This document shows positions 9,071 through 18,124 of a stretch of 64,000 bases of DNA, one piece after another. The first letter of the stretch is position 1, and the number at the start of each line of letters is the position of its first letter. The translations under genes were made by a program, and so were the position numbers. Source of the stretch: Rhodococcus sp. (in: high G+C Gram-positive bacteria) (lineage in GTDB: Bacteria; Actinomycetota; Actinomycetes; Mycobacteriales; Mycobacteriaceae); contig NZ_JAHFVG010000027.1 in assembly GCF_023264675.1 (NCBI RefSeq), positions 18,635 through 82,634 of the forward strand, read 5' to 3'. Below the pieces are notes generated by a model. The model had not been told where the DNA came from, ran no database searches, and was given only the letters and a program-made list of their open reading frames with translations.

Positions 9071-10143
9071 TGGTGGAGCCGAAGAGGGTTGACACGGAAG
9101 TCGACTTCGGGCGCAAGGTCCGCATCCTCCGTCTCGCCGGCGACAAGGTCAACGGCCGCATCGACGTCAGGACCGTGCTCGTCTGTTTAGTTCTCGCATT
9201 GCTCTCGCTGGCCGTCGCCGTCGTCGCCTTGAGTACCGGTGACTACTACGTTCCACCGGGTGAGGTTCTGCAGGCAGTGTTCTCCGACGCTCCGCGGTTC
9301 ACCGAGTTGGTCGTCATGGAATGGCGATTCCCGCGGGTCGCGCTGGCTCTGCTTCTCGGTGGCGCGCTCGGTGTCTCGGGGGCGATCTTCCAGTCGTTGA
9401 CGCGAAACCCGTTGGGAAGCCCCGATATCATCGGCTTCGACACCGGCGCGTACACCGGAGCATTGATCGTCATTCTGACGTTGGGTGGCGGCTACTTCCA
9501 GACCGGTGCCGGCGCGCTGATCGGCGGAATCTGCACTGCTGCAGTGGTGTACATGCTTGCCTTCAAGCGGGGTGTGCAGGGATTTCGGCTCATCATCGTC
9601 GGTATCGCCATCAGTGCCATTCTTGCCTCGGTCAACACGTGGCTCATCGTCAAGGCAGATCTCGCCGACGCCGTGGCTGCAGCCGTCTGGGGCGCAGGCA
9701 GTCTCAATGGACTGAGTTGGGCGCAGCTGGGCCCGGTGGTGATCGTCTTGGTGGTCATCGCACCCTTGCTGGCGGTCGTCGCGGGGCGTCTCCCGATGCT
9801 CGAGATGGGAGACGATGCCGCCGAAGCGCTCGGTATTCACGCCGAGCCGACCCGGCTGATCCTCATGGTGCTTGGGGTGGCTCTGACCGCTGTGGTGACC
9901 GCAGTCGCCGGGCCGATCTCGTTCATCTCGCTCGCTGCGCCGCAACTGGCGCGGCGATTGACCAGGACTGCAGGCGTGGCTCTGATTCCGTCGGCGGTGA
10001 TGGGGGCTTTTCTTCTGCTGGTGAGCGATTGGGTGGCTCAGCGGGTGTTCGCTCCCACTCAGCTGCCGGTCGGCGTGGTCACGGTGTCCATCGGTGGCGC
10101 TTATTTCGTGTGGTTGTTGGCGCGGGAAGGCAGAAAGCAGTGA
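9064..10143 (+). CDS. FecCD-family iron-siderophore ABC transporter permease (second)
   Basis: WRFPRVALALLLGGALGVSGAIFQSLTRNPLGSPDIIGFDTGA; GTG start in the third repeat unit. Confidence 0.92.
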   Translation: MSVVEPKRVDTEVDFGRKVRILRLAGDKVNGRIDVRTVLVCLVLALLSLAVAVVALSTGDYYVPPGEVLQAVFSDAPRFTELVVMEWRFPRVALALLLGGALGVSGAIFQSLTRNPLGSPDIIGFDTGAYTGALIVILTLGGGYFQTGAGALIGGICTAAVVYMLAFKRGVQGFRLIIVGIAISAILASVNTWLIVKADLADAVAAAVWGAGSLNGLSWAQLGPVVIVLVVIAPLLAVVAGRLPMLEMGDDAAEALGIHAEPTRLILMVLGVALTAVVTAVAGPISFISLAAPQLARRLTRTAGVALIPSAVMGAFLLLVSDWVAQRVFAPTQLPVGVVTVSIGGAYFVWLLAREGRKQ

Positions 10144-10928
10144 CGCAGGTTCGGTTGCACGCGGACAACGTGACCATCGGTTACGACAAGCGGGTCATCA
10201 GCGAGAACCTGACCGTCGAAATTCCCGACGGCAAGTTCACCGTCATCGTCGGACCGAACGCATGCGGCAAGTCGACTCTGCTGCGGGCACTCTCACGTCT
10301 GCTCAAGCCCGAGGCCGGGACGGTACTGCTCGACGGCAAGGCAATCTCGTCGTACCCCGCGAAAGAGGTTGCGCGGCGGCTCGGCTTGCTTCCGCAGACG
10401 TCCATCGCGCCCGACGGTATCTCCGTCGCGGATCTCGTTGCACGAGGACGCTACCCGCATCAGAAGCTGATCCGGCAGTGGTCGAAGGAGGACGAAGCTG
10501 CCGTCGTTTTCGCCATGAACGCGACCGGCGTGACCGAGCTGTCGGGCCGCCTCGTCGACGAACTGTCCGGTGGACAGCGTCAACGAGTCTGGGTGGCAAT
10601 GGTTCTCGCGCAGCAGACGCCGCTGATGCTTCTCGACGAGCCGACAACCTTCCTGGACATCGCTCACCAGATCGACCTGTTGGATCTGTGCTCGCAGCTC
10701 AACCGAGAGCATGGCAACACGATGGTCGCGGTGTTGCACGATCTCAACCATGCCTGCCGTTACGCTGACCACATCATCGCGATGAAGGACGGCGCGGTGG
10801 TCACCACCGGCCAGCCCGCCGACGTGATCACCGCCGAACTCGTCGAGGCGGTCTTCGGTCTGCCCTGCCGCATCATCGAGGATCCGGAATCACATACTCC
10901 GCTGGTCATCCCGTTGGCACGACGCTGA
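10140..10928 (+). CDS. Iron-siderophore ABC transporter ATP-binding protein
   Basis: GPNACGKSTLLRALSRLL, LSGGQRQRVWVAMVLAQQTPLMLLDEPTTFLD. Confidence 0.95.
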   Translation: MTQVRLHADNVTIGYDKRVISENLTVEIPDGKFTVIVGPNACGKSTLLRALSRLLKPEAGTVLLDGKAISSYPAKEVARRLGLLPQTSIAPDGISVADLVARGRYPHQKLIRQWSKEDEAAVVFAMNATGVTELSGRLVDELSGGQRQRVWVAMVLAQQTPLMLLDEPTTFLDIAHQIDLLDLCSQLNREHGNTMVAVLHDLNHACRYADHIIAMKDGAVVTTGQPADVITAELVEAVFGLPCRIIEDPESHTPLVIPLARR

Positions 10929-10942
10929 ACGCCTGTCACTAC

Positions 10943-10961
10943 CGAGGGTAGGCTACCCTGG
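10943..10961. promoter_or_regulatory. Putative IdeR/DtxR iron box CGAGGGTAGGCTACCCTGG
   Basis: 13 of 19 positions match TTAGGTTAGGCTAACCTAA by eye; palindromic; 58 bp upstream of the siderophore-interacting protein gene. Confidence 0.6.
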
Positions 10962-11018
10962 TTTCTAGTGTCGTGCCGCCGACACCGACACACCCGAGTG
11001 CGTGGATGAGGATAACGA

Positions 11019-11903
11019 ATGACCAAGGGTTTTTACTTCGCTGACGTTGTTTCAGTGCAGCAGCTCACCACCCACATGGTGCGCGTGACGTTCGGCGGCG
11101 AGGACGTTGCGCAGTACGTGTCCATCGGAGCACCCGACGAATGTGTGACGCTCTTCTTCCCGCGTGACGGCGAGGACGTACCGCCTGCGATGACCGAGGT
11201 CGACGGTGAGTGGTGGTACCACGACGTCGAACAAGTGCCGGAAGGGCGCAACTACACGGTGCGACGCTTCGACGCCGGTGCCGGGCAGCTCGTCATCGAC
11301 TTCGTGGCGCACGAGGGCGGCGTCGCGGCGTCGTGGGCGCTGAATGTCTCGGTGGGGCAGAGAATTTTGTGGACTCGGCCTCGCTCCTGGTACGACATCC
11401 CCGTCACCGCTCAGTGGCAATTGCTCCTCGCGGACATGACAGGACTTCCAGCACTCGGACGCATCATCGAAGAATTACCGGCGGGCGCTCGTGCCCATGC
11501 CATCGTCGAGGTGCTCGAGCGCGGGGACATCCAGAGTTTCGAGACTGCAGGCGAGGTCACCTACGACTGGCGAATCGGCTCCGGCAACGGCGATTCGGCG
11601 AGCGTGCTCGACGATGCTGCCACGCAGTACGTTCTGCCCGAGGGCGAGGGCTACGTCTGGTTCGCCGGCGAGGCTGCCTCGTCGCGCACGGTGCGCAAGT
11701 ACTTCCGTAAAGAATTGGGCTACCCGGTCAAGCAATTCGAGATCATCGGCTACTGGCGAGCCAACTCCGAGCAGTGGATGGAAAAGTACAAGAAGTACCA
11801 GGAGGAAGCGCTCGCGGTGTACAACGGTGCGATTGCAGCGGGCCGGTCCGAAGGCGAAGCCAGTGAAGAGTTCGACGCCATGTTGGAGCGGGTAGGCCTG
11901 TAG
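11019..11903 (+). CDS. Siderophore-interacting protein (FAD-binding ferric-siderophore reductase family)
   Basis: HMVRVTFGGEDVAQYV, YTVRRFDAGAGQLVIDFVAHE, YVWFAGEAASSRTVRKYFRKELG. Confidence 0.92.
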   Translation: MTKGFYFADVVSVQQLTTHMVRVTFGGEDVAQYVSIGAPDECVTLFFPRDGEDVPPAMTEVDGEWWYHDVEQVPEGRNYTVRRFDAGAGQLVIDFVAHEGGVAASWALNVSVGQRILWTRPRSWYDIPVTAQWQLLLADMTGLPALGRIIEELPAGARAHAIVEVLERGDIQSFETAGEVTYDWRIGSGNGDSASVLDDAATQYVLPEGEGYVWFAGEAASSRTVRKYFRKELGYPVKQFEIIGYWRANSEQWMEKYKKYQEEALAVYNGAIAAGRSEGEASEEFDAMLERVGL

Positions 11904-11916
11904 GCGCCTTCGGCGC

Positions 11917-11960
11917 ATGTGCGTGCGAATACATAGAGGGTTATGTATTCGCACGCACAT
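11917..11960. repeat. 44-bp palindromic repeat, copy 1 (19-bp perfect arms, loop GAGGGT)
   Basis: ATGTGCGTGCGAATACATA-GAGGGT-TATGTATTCGCACGCACAT. Confidence 0.95.
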
Positions 11961-12007
11961 AGAGGCGACCACGGGGTCCCCGGTAACGCCTGGGGGATAC
12001 TGGCGCG

Positions 12008-12751
12008 GTGAGCTCATCCCTTGCCGAACCCGGCGTCCCGCTGGCGGTGTTGTGCGTCGTCATGGTTCTGCTGGCCGCGGTGGTGTACCGCATCTCTTCC
12101 GTCGGGAAGGTCTGGACGGTCCCATCGGCTGCGCTGCGCGGATTTGTTCAACTCTCCGTCGTGTCACTGATTCTGGCTGCTGCGTTGGCGCACCTGTGGT
12201 CGTCGCTTCTGGTTCTGCTGGTGATGTTCGGGGCGGCGGCGTTCACCTCGATTCGTCGTTCCGAGGCGGGGCGATCGGGACTGTGGCTCATCGCGCCTCT
12301 CGGGGTCGGAACCGGGGTGGTCGTGCCCCTGTGCCTGATCACCGGAGTCGTTCCGGCACAGGGAATCGCGATCGTTCCGGTCGGCGGCATCATCCTCGGC
12401 GGGACGATGACAGCAACATCACTGTCGGCGCGACGAGCCCTCGATGCGTTGACTTCTCGGCACGGTGAGGTCGAAGCGGCACTCAGTCTCGGTCTCACCG
12501 AGCGCGATTCGAGACTCGAAGTCGTTCGGCCGACCGCTGGTGACGCATTGCTCCCCGGCCTCGATCAGACTCGTACCGTCGGGCTCGTGACGTTGCCCGG
12601 CGCGTTCGTCGGTGTGTTGTTGGCCAGTGGATCCGCCGTCCAGGCCGGTGCGGTTCAGATCCTGGTGCTCGCGGGTCTGCTGCTGGCCCAGACGCTGGCG
12701 GTGGCGCTCACCGTCGAGCTGGTCTCCCGCGGACGGGTACGTCGCACCTAG
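12008..12751 (+). CDS. UPF0014/FetB-family ABC transporter permease
   Basis: Multi-TM; GGIILGGTMTATSLSARRALD; LPGLDQTRTVGLVTLPGAFVGVLLASGSAVQAGAVQILV. Confidence 0.85.
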   Translation: MSSSLAEPGVPLAVLCVVMVLLAAVVYRISSVGKVWTVPSAALRGFVQLSVVSLILAAALAHLWSSLLVLLVMFGAAAFTSIRRSEAGRSGLWLIAPLGVGTGVVVPLCLITGVVPAQGIAIVPVGGIILGGTMTATSLSARRALDALTSRHGEVEAALSLGLTERDSRLEVVRPTAGDALLPGLDQTRTVGLVTLPGAFVGVLLASGSAVQAGAVQILVLAGLLLAQTLAVALTVELVSRGRVRRT

Positions 12752-12783
12752 GTTGCACCCGATCAGTCGACGATCCTGGGCCG

Positions 12784-13731
12784 TCAGCCGTGGGTTCCGA
12801 CCATGAGGTCTGCCAAGTCTTCGGGGGCGAGGAACGATGGCGGCGGGGGAGCGCCCCAGTTGAACAGGGACCGGGCTCCGTCCCAGTCCTGGGGTGTCCA
12901 CAGCTGGTCGTCGACGATGCAGTCGAGGTCGGAGTAGTACTCGCTGAAATTGCCGGCCGGGTCCTTGAGGTACCAGAAGAAGTTGGAACCGATGTGGTGG
13001 CGGCCCAGTCCCCAGACATGGCGCTGTGGGTCTTTCTCGAGCATGGTGGTGGCGCCGCGGCCGATTTCGTCGACGTCGTCGACTTGCCAGCTGGTGTGGT
13101 GGAGCATCGTTACGGGTGCTGCCTGCACCAGCACGTTGTGATGGTCGGTCGAGCATCGCAGGAACGCCGCCAGGCCGGGCACACGGTCGCTGACCTTGAA
13201 TCCGAGGCCTTCGGTGAAGAACTTCTCGCTCGACGGTTGATCGGTCGATCCGATGACGACGTGCCCGAGTTTGCGGGGCCGGACTCGGCCGGTCCGCTCG
13301 ATGGCATCGGCGCGGGCGGAGTTTCGACCGATGTTGCCGGGCGTGTTATAAGCGGGAATAGTGAACGGGACCTGGATGATTCGGCTGCCGATGGACACCC
13401 GAACGAGTACTTCGGTGCCCGGATCGACGACCGACAGTTCGTTTTCTGTGCGGGAAGTGGCGAGGTCGAGTCTTCGCAGATTGTGCTGAATTCGGTCGAG
13501 GTCGTCCGTGTCGTCGGCGGCGACGTCGAGGCCGACGAGGCGGCGGCGGTCGGGGGTTCGGACGATTTCGAGTTGTTCGCCGCCGTCAGTGGTGGCGAAC
13601 GTGATGGATTCCGGCCCGCGAGCAATACCTTTCGGGGCCGTGCGGGTCAGGCCGAAGTCGTCGTAGAACTCGGCGGTCTCGGCGACGTTGGGGACACCGA
13701 TGGTGACGCGGGTGAGGGCATGCAGTGGCAT
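12784..13731 (-). CDS. VOC-superfamily extradiol ring-cleavage dioxygenase
   Basis: Two VOC modules; putative 2-His-1-carboxylate ligands in LGHVVIG, MLHHTSWQV and NFSEYYSD. Confidence 0.85.
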   Translation of the reverse strand: MPLHALTRVTIGVPNVAETAEFYDDFGLTRTAPKGIARGPESITFATTDGGEQLEIVRTPDRRRLVGLDVAADDTDDLDRIQHNLRRLDLATSRTENELSVVDPGTEVLVRVSIGSRIIQVPFTIPAYNTPGNIGRNSARADAIERTGRVRPRKLGHVVIGSTDQPSSEKFFTEGLGFKVSDRVPGLAAFLRCSTDHHNVLVQAAPVTMLHHTSWQVDDVDEIGRGATTMLEKDPQRHVWGLGRHHIGSNFFWYLKDPAGNFSEYYSDLDCIVDDQLWTPQDWDGARSLFNWGAPPPPSFLAPEDLADLMVGTHG

Positions 13732-13798
13732 GAAAAGTACCTGTGTGCTTTCAGGATCAGGTCACCGTGAGGGCGACTGTCGAAGGGACGGCGCGCCG

Positions 13799-14398
13799 CT
13801 ATTCGATGGTGTGCAGCGGCAGTGCGTGATGGCGGGCGAACTCCACGCACTCGGCGTAGGTCATCATTCGGGTGGGGTCGGCGATGCCGACCAGTTCGGC
13901 GAACAAGGCGCCATCGGGCTGTCCTGTCCGATGGACCAGGTCGAGGGCGATCGCTGCCGGTGTCGACCATGCTGTGTCGTCGTGGGGATCGACGCTGATC
14001 GGGACCAGATGCCCTGGACGGGTGAAATCGCCCAGGGCAGCGGCCGGGTCGGTGAGAGCCCGGGCTGTCGTAGCGCGGTCGGCTGCCGAGATCCCGGTCC
14101 CGGTGCCGCGCACCGCATCCACGCCGACGCACATCCGAGAGCCTGGAGGATCGAACGGATTCAACGGGGGCAGCAGTAGCGACTCGCACCGCGTCTGTGG
14201 TAGCGCGATCTGCAGAAATCCCGACGAGTGGCGGATCACGAAGGCCGCGGTGCTCGTCGACACGGACCGCGCTGCGGCCACGATCAGCGCTTGCCCTGAG
14301 CCGGCGTTGAACACCACAGCGGGTGCACCCGCGTCGAGCGGGGAGGAGGTGTCACGTCCCTCGCGTACCGCAGCCCGAGAATCCAATGTCAGTGCCAT
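13799..14398 (-). CDS. Divergent RibB-like (3,4-dihydroxy-2-butanone-4-phosphate synthase fold) protein
   Basis: IRHSSGFLQIALP, GTGTGISAADRATTARALTDPAAALGDFTRPGHLVPI, AECVEFARHHALPLHTIE resemble RibB; DRENEGD and HTEA motifs absent. Confidence 0.75.
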   Translation of the reverse strand: MALTLDSRAAVREGRDTSSPLDAGAPAVVFNAGSGQALIVAAARSVSTSTAAFVIRHSSGFLQIALPQTRCESLLLPPLNPFDPPGSRMCVGVDAVRGTGTGISAADRATTARALTDPAAALGDFTRPGHLVPISVDPHDDTAWSTPAAIALDLVHRTGQPDGALFAELVGIADPTRMMTYAECVEFARHHALPLHTIE

Positions 14399-14440
14399 GA
14401 GAACTCCTGCAAGTAGTGCCGTCGATCGACGCAGCGTCGG

Positions 14441-15658
14441 CTAGATGAACGGCGAGACCTGCTCGTCGATACCGAGCAGTGCGCGGCCGTAGATCTCTTC
14501 GTTGATGTTCAAGCTGATAAAGGCATGGCGGGACGAGGTCTCGAGGTCGCGCCAGATCCGTTGCAGCGGGTTGGCCTGAGCGAAACTTCCCGCTCCGCCC
14601 ACATTGAGCAGGAGTTCGACGGCTTCACGGCATCGTTTGGCCGCGTGCGCGGCGTCCATCCGGCAGCGGGCGCGTTCGAGCAAGCTCATTTGCCGGCCCT
14701 CGGCGGCGGCCGCATCGATCTCGTCGGCACTACGGAAGGCGAGGAGTCTGGCCTGATCGATCAGTGAACGGGCCTCGGCCATGGACAGCTGGGTCGAGGG
14801 CGCGTCGATCGAGCACTCGTAGAACGAGTAGGAGATCGGTTTGTTCTTTCGGAGGGTCGCCAGCACAGCGTCGTAGGCGCCTTCGGCCATACCCAGGACA
14901 GGGCCGGCGAGTACCAACGCCAGCACCGGGACCAGCGCGGAGTGATAAAGGGTCTCGTCCTGGAATTCCGAGCGTGTCACGCCTTGCATAGCGTCGAGAG
15001 CGGACAGCACGTGGGCGTCAGGGACGAACACGTTTTCGGCGACCAGAGTGTTGCTGCCGGACCCGGACATACCGGCGACGTACCAGGTGTCTTCGATGGT
15101 CAGGTCGGACATCGGTATCAGGGCAAACCCCAGCCCCAGCATGTCGCCGGCTTCGTTGGTCATCGGGACGCCATTGATCGCCCAGCTGGCGTGGTGCGAG
15201 GCGGATGCGAATCCCCACCGTCCGGTGACCCGGTATCCGCCATCGACACGGACCGAAGTCGCGGTGGGTGTCACTACTCCGCAGGTACCGGTGTGTGGAT
15301 CCGGACCCAGCATCTCCTGCTGAACGGACTCGTCGAAGTAGCCGATGAGGTACGACGACACGTTACTGAGCGAGGCGACCCACGCTGTGGAGCCGCAGGA
15401 CCGCCCGAGCTCGAGCACCACCTCGAGGAAGGTGCGGAAGCCTTCCTGGGACCCGCCGAATCGCGCCGGCTTGGTAATGTCGAACAGTCCTGCGTCGCGC
15501 ATCGCATCGATGTTGGCCTGCGGCACTCTCCGGTCGGTCTCGGCCTGCGCGGCGTTGGAGCGCAACAGCGGTGCGATCCCGCGTACGGCATCGACCAGAC
15601 GCTCACGCTCGGGTGCTGGCGAGAAGTTCGACGGGCGAGCGGTGTCGGTGATTGTCAT
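14441..15658 (-). CDS. Flavin-dependent monooxygenase / acyl-CoA dehydrogenase-fold hydroxylase (HsaA-like)
   Basis: ITKPARFGGSQEGFRTFLEVVLELGRSCGSTAWVASLSN; GYRVTGRWGFASASHHASWAI; start at MTITDTARPSNF. Confidence 0.82.
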   Translation of the reverse strand: MTITDTARPSNFSPAPERERLVDAVRGIAPLLRSNAAQAETDRRVPQANIDAMRDAGLFDITKPARFGGSQEGFRTFLEVVLELGRSCGSTAWVASLSNVSSYLIGYFDESVQQEMLGPDPHTGTCGVVTPTATSVRVDGGYRVTGRWGFASASHHASWAINGVPMTNEAGDMLGLGFALIPMSDLTIEDTWYVAGMSGSGSNTLVAENVFVPDAHVLSALDAMQGVTRSEFQDETLYHSALVPVLALVLAGPVLGMAEGAYDAVLATLRKNKPISYSFYECSIDAPSTQLSMAEARSLIDQARLLAFRSADEIDAAAAEGRQMSLLERARCRMDAAHAAKRCREAVELLLNVGGAGSFAQANPLQRIWRDLETSSRHAFISLNINEEIYGRALLGIDEQVSPFI

Positions 15659-15719
15659 GAATCGTCCTTCGATTGGAGTAGCGGTGAACGTAGCCGCCGC
15701 GGGTGCGCACCGGGCGGCG

Positions 15720-15737
15720 AATAAATCATGATTTATT
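15720..15737. promoter_or_regulatory. Perfect 18-bp palindrome AATAAATCATGATTTATT, putative GntR operator
   Basis: Lies in the divergent gap between monooxygenase (-) and GntR regulator (+). Confidence 0.65.
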
Positions 15738-15809
15738 GATAGCGTGGTGTGAGTGCGGTCACTTGTCAAGGGGTGTGGGCTCACGACTTCGAAAACGGAG
15801 AGGGAATCG

Positions 15810-16622
15810 ATGGACGCACGGCCAGACGGTGAAGGAGTTGCCGAGGGATCGGCCGTGGACTTCGAGGGGCCCGCGTATTCGCGAGAAATGTGGCGTGGAA
15901 CTGCGGATTCGAGTGTCAAGAAATCACTCGGCGGATCCCGGGCCGAGCAAGCTGCGGGTCAGATCGCCCGGCTGGCTGCCAGTGCGCGGACGGGGGAGAG
16001 GATCGGGAGCAAGGACGATCTCCGGAGGCTGTGCGGCTTCTCGGTCGGCACCATGAACGAAGCGATCAAGCTCGCGCAGGACCGCGGTGTCATCACCTCG
16101 CGGCCGGGACCAGGAGGGGGCATCTTCGCGTGCGACCCCTCTCCGCTGAACCGCATGAGTGGGTGGTTCCGTACCGCCGCTGGTGACCGCGCCGCATTCG
16201 TAGAGGCCATCCAGATCCGAGACGCGATCGCCCCCTTGCTGATCGAGGAGGTATTGCGGCAGATAACGCTCGCCGACGAGGACGCCTTCACGGCCCGGCT
16301 GTGGGAGGTGCGCCGGGCTCGCAACTCCGAAGCGGTGTCCGACTTCATCGTGGCGTGTCGAGAACTGCACGCGCACCTCGCCGGTATCGGTAAGGGCGTC
16401 CTGCTCGGCTCGCTCTATCTCAGCATCATCGATGTCGGAGTGTCTTACCTGCGCTCATTGCTCGAGGTCGCCGCACCGGAGGAGGCGTACCTCGATGGAT
16501 TCGCCCAGATCGTCGAAGAGCTCGTCGAGGCACTCGAACGCCGAGATCATGATGCTGCTATCGACGCCCTTCGACGCACCGATCCCACTTCGATACTGCG
16601 CCCCAGACCACACCGGCCCTGA
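15810..16622 (+). CDS. GntR/FadR-family transcriptional regulator
   Basis: wHTH GERIGSKDDLRRLCGFSVGTMNEAIKLAQDRGVITSRPGPGGGIF plus helical C-terminal FCD-like domain. Confidence 0.85.
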   Translation: MDARPDGEGVAEGSAVDFEGPAYSREMWRGTADSSVKKSLGGSRAEQAAGQIARLAASARTGERIGSKDDLRRLCGFSVGTMNEAIKLAQDRGVITSRPGPGGGIFACDPSPLNRMSGWFRTAAGDRAAFVEAIQIRDAIAPLLIEEVLRQITLADEDAFTARLWEVRRARNSEAVSDFIVACRELHAHLAGIGKGVLLGSLYLSIIDVGVSYLRSLLEVAAPEEAYLDGFAQIVEELVEALERRDHDAAIDALRRTDPTSILRPRPHRP

Positions 16623-16744
16623 CCTTCGGCATGGAACTTGGCCGATCGCTTCGGTTTTCGCGCGCAGTAGGTCTTCGTGCGGAGTGATGTTCGAGCTGCC
16701 GGGTACACGCGGTGACTGCGTTGCAAAAAAACGAAATTATGTTG

Positions 16745-16760
16745 ACTTATCGATATAAGT
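16745..16760. promoter_or_regulatory. Inverted repeat ACTTAT-CGAT-ATAAGT upstream of the oxidoreductase gene
   Basis: 6-bp perfect arms with 4-bp spacer in an AT-rich stretch. Confidence 0.4.
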
Positions 16761-16861
16761 GAGGGCAAGGTGATGTCGGGCAGTGCGCTCTGGTTCGAGG
16801 AAGGAACCGAAATGAACCTTGTATGTATCGATTTCGATCCACCGACCACGATCGTCGAGGA

Positions 16862-17887
16862 ATGGCGATCGTGATGAACCGACGATGGGTGCTCAGGACT
16901 CGACCTACCGGGCGGCCTGATCCGGCATGCTTTGCAATCGAGAACAACGAACTGACCGAGCCGTCCGCCGGTGAGGTGCTCGTCCGAGTCCGATGGGTCG
17001 CGATCGAGGCAGGACGGCTGAACCGACTCCGTGACGAGCAGAGCTATGTGGCGCCGATGCAGCTCGGTGAGACCATGTCCGGGAGTGGTGTCGGTGAGGT
17101 CATTGCTACCGGAGATCCTCGGTTCGTGCCCGGTCAGCTTGTCACCGGCCCCCTCGGTTGGCAGGAGTTCGCCATGGTGCCGGCGGATGCGCTCGAACCG
17201 AACTCCACGGGGACTCTCCCCCCGACTGCAGCGCTCGGGCTTGTCGGGATCAGCGGCCTCACTGCATACATCGGGCTTTACGAGGTCGGGCGTGCACAGG
17301 CAGGAGAGACAGTTCTGATCTCGGCCGCGGCTGGATCGGTCGGTTTGATCGTCGGGCAACTCGCTGCGGCTCGCGGATGTCGGGTGGTAGGCCTGACAGG
17401 GTCTGCAGACAAGGCCCGACGGCTGGTGAGCGAATATGGCTACAGCGCGGCTGTGAACTACCGATCGGTCACCGATCTCACCGAAGCGGTCCGTGAGGCC
17501 GTACCCGAAGGAGTCGACGTGTACTTCGACAACGTTGGTGGGGCGATCGCCGAAGCAATTCTTCCGCTTTACAACGACTTCGCTCGAATCGTCGTCTGCG
17601 GCCGAGTCAACTCGGTCCACTTGTCCGACACAAGCAATGACGTCGGTCAGCGCGACAACAACACCATCCTCGTTCGACGAATCAGAAAAGAAGGCTTTCT
17701 CATTTTCGACCATCTGGAGGACACCGACTTCATCGCCGGCGTCCGATCGAAAATCGAAACACTTGCCGCAGAAGGGAAAATCAACCTACCGGCTCATACG
17801 AGTCACGGCTTCGAGTCCTTCCCTGATGCGATGACCGACTTGCTCGACGGCCGAAACTTCGGGCAGCAACTGGTTGAGCTGGACTAG
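16862..17887 (+). CDS. MDR-superfamily NADP-dependent oxidoreductase (PTGR/YncB-like)
   Basis: GISGLTAYIGLYEVGRAQAGETVLISAAAGSVGLIVGQLAAARGCRVVG; VDVYFDNVGGAIAEAIL. Confidence 0.9.
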   Translation: MAIVMNRRWVLRTRPTGRPDPACFAIENNELTEPSAGEVLVRVRWVAIEAGRLNRLRDEQSYVAPMQLGETMSGSGVGEVIATGDPRFVPGQLVTGPLGWQEFAMVPADALEPNSTGTLPPTAALGLVGISGLTAYIGLYEVGRAQAGETVLISAAAGSVGLIVGQLAAARGCRVVGLTGSADKARRLVSEYGYSAAVNYRSVTDLTEAVREAVPEGVDVYFDNVGGAIAEAILPLYNDFARIVVCGRVNSVHLSDTSNDVGQRDNNTILVRRIRKEGFLIFDHLEDTDFIAGVRSKIETLAAEGKINLPAHTSHGFESFPDAMTDLLDGRNFGQQLVELD

Positions 17888-18124
17888 GAGTCGGGGTTGG
17901 TCGACGACAACCCGATCGTTCGCCACGATTGGCGGAATCAGCCCGGTTCTGCCAATCGCGAGATCGTGTCTTCGGAGCCCGTCGCCCCGGTCCGCGGATC
18001 CCGCATGGATCCTTCGATCGGACAATCGATTCCTCGCCACTTCGAGGATCATGTGGCCACGCTCGGTGAACCCGAGAAAGACGTTATTTTCTGGGAAATC
18101 GTTGAAGCGGTGTAATGTCCAAGT

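Noticed and set aside
11743-12017. Short ORFs containing CVRIHxxLCIRTHM-like peptides (also near 24.5-24.7 and 29.6-29.9 kb)
   Set aside because: These peptides are translations of the palindromic repeat read in different frames, not a protein family.
17888-18124. 72-aa ORF (17897-18115) between oxidoreductase and GntR genes
   Set aside because: No recognisable domain and no clear ribosome-binding site; may be a gene relic but cannot be supported from sequence alone.
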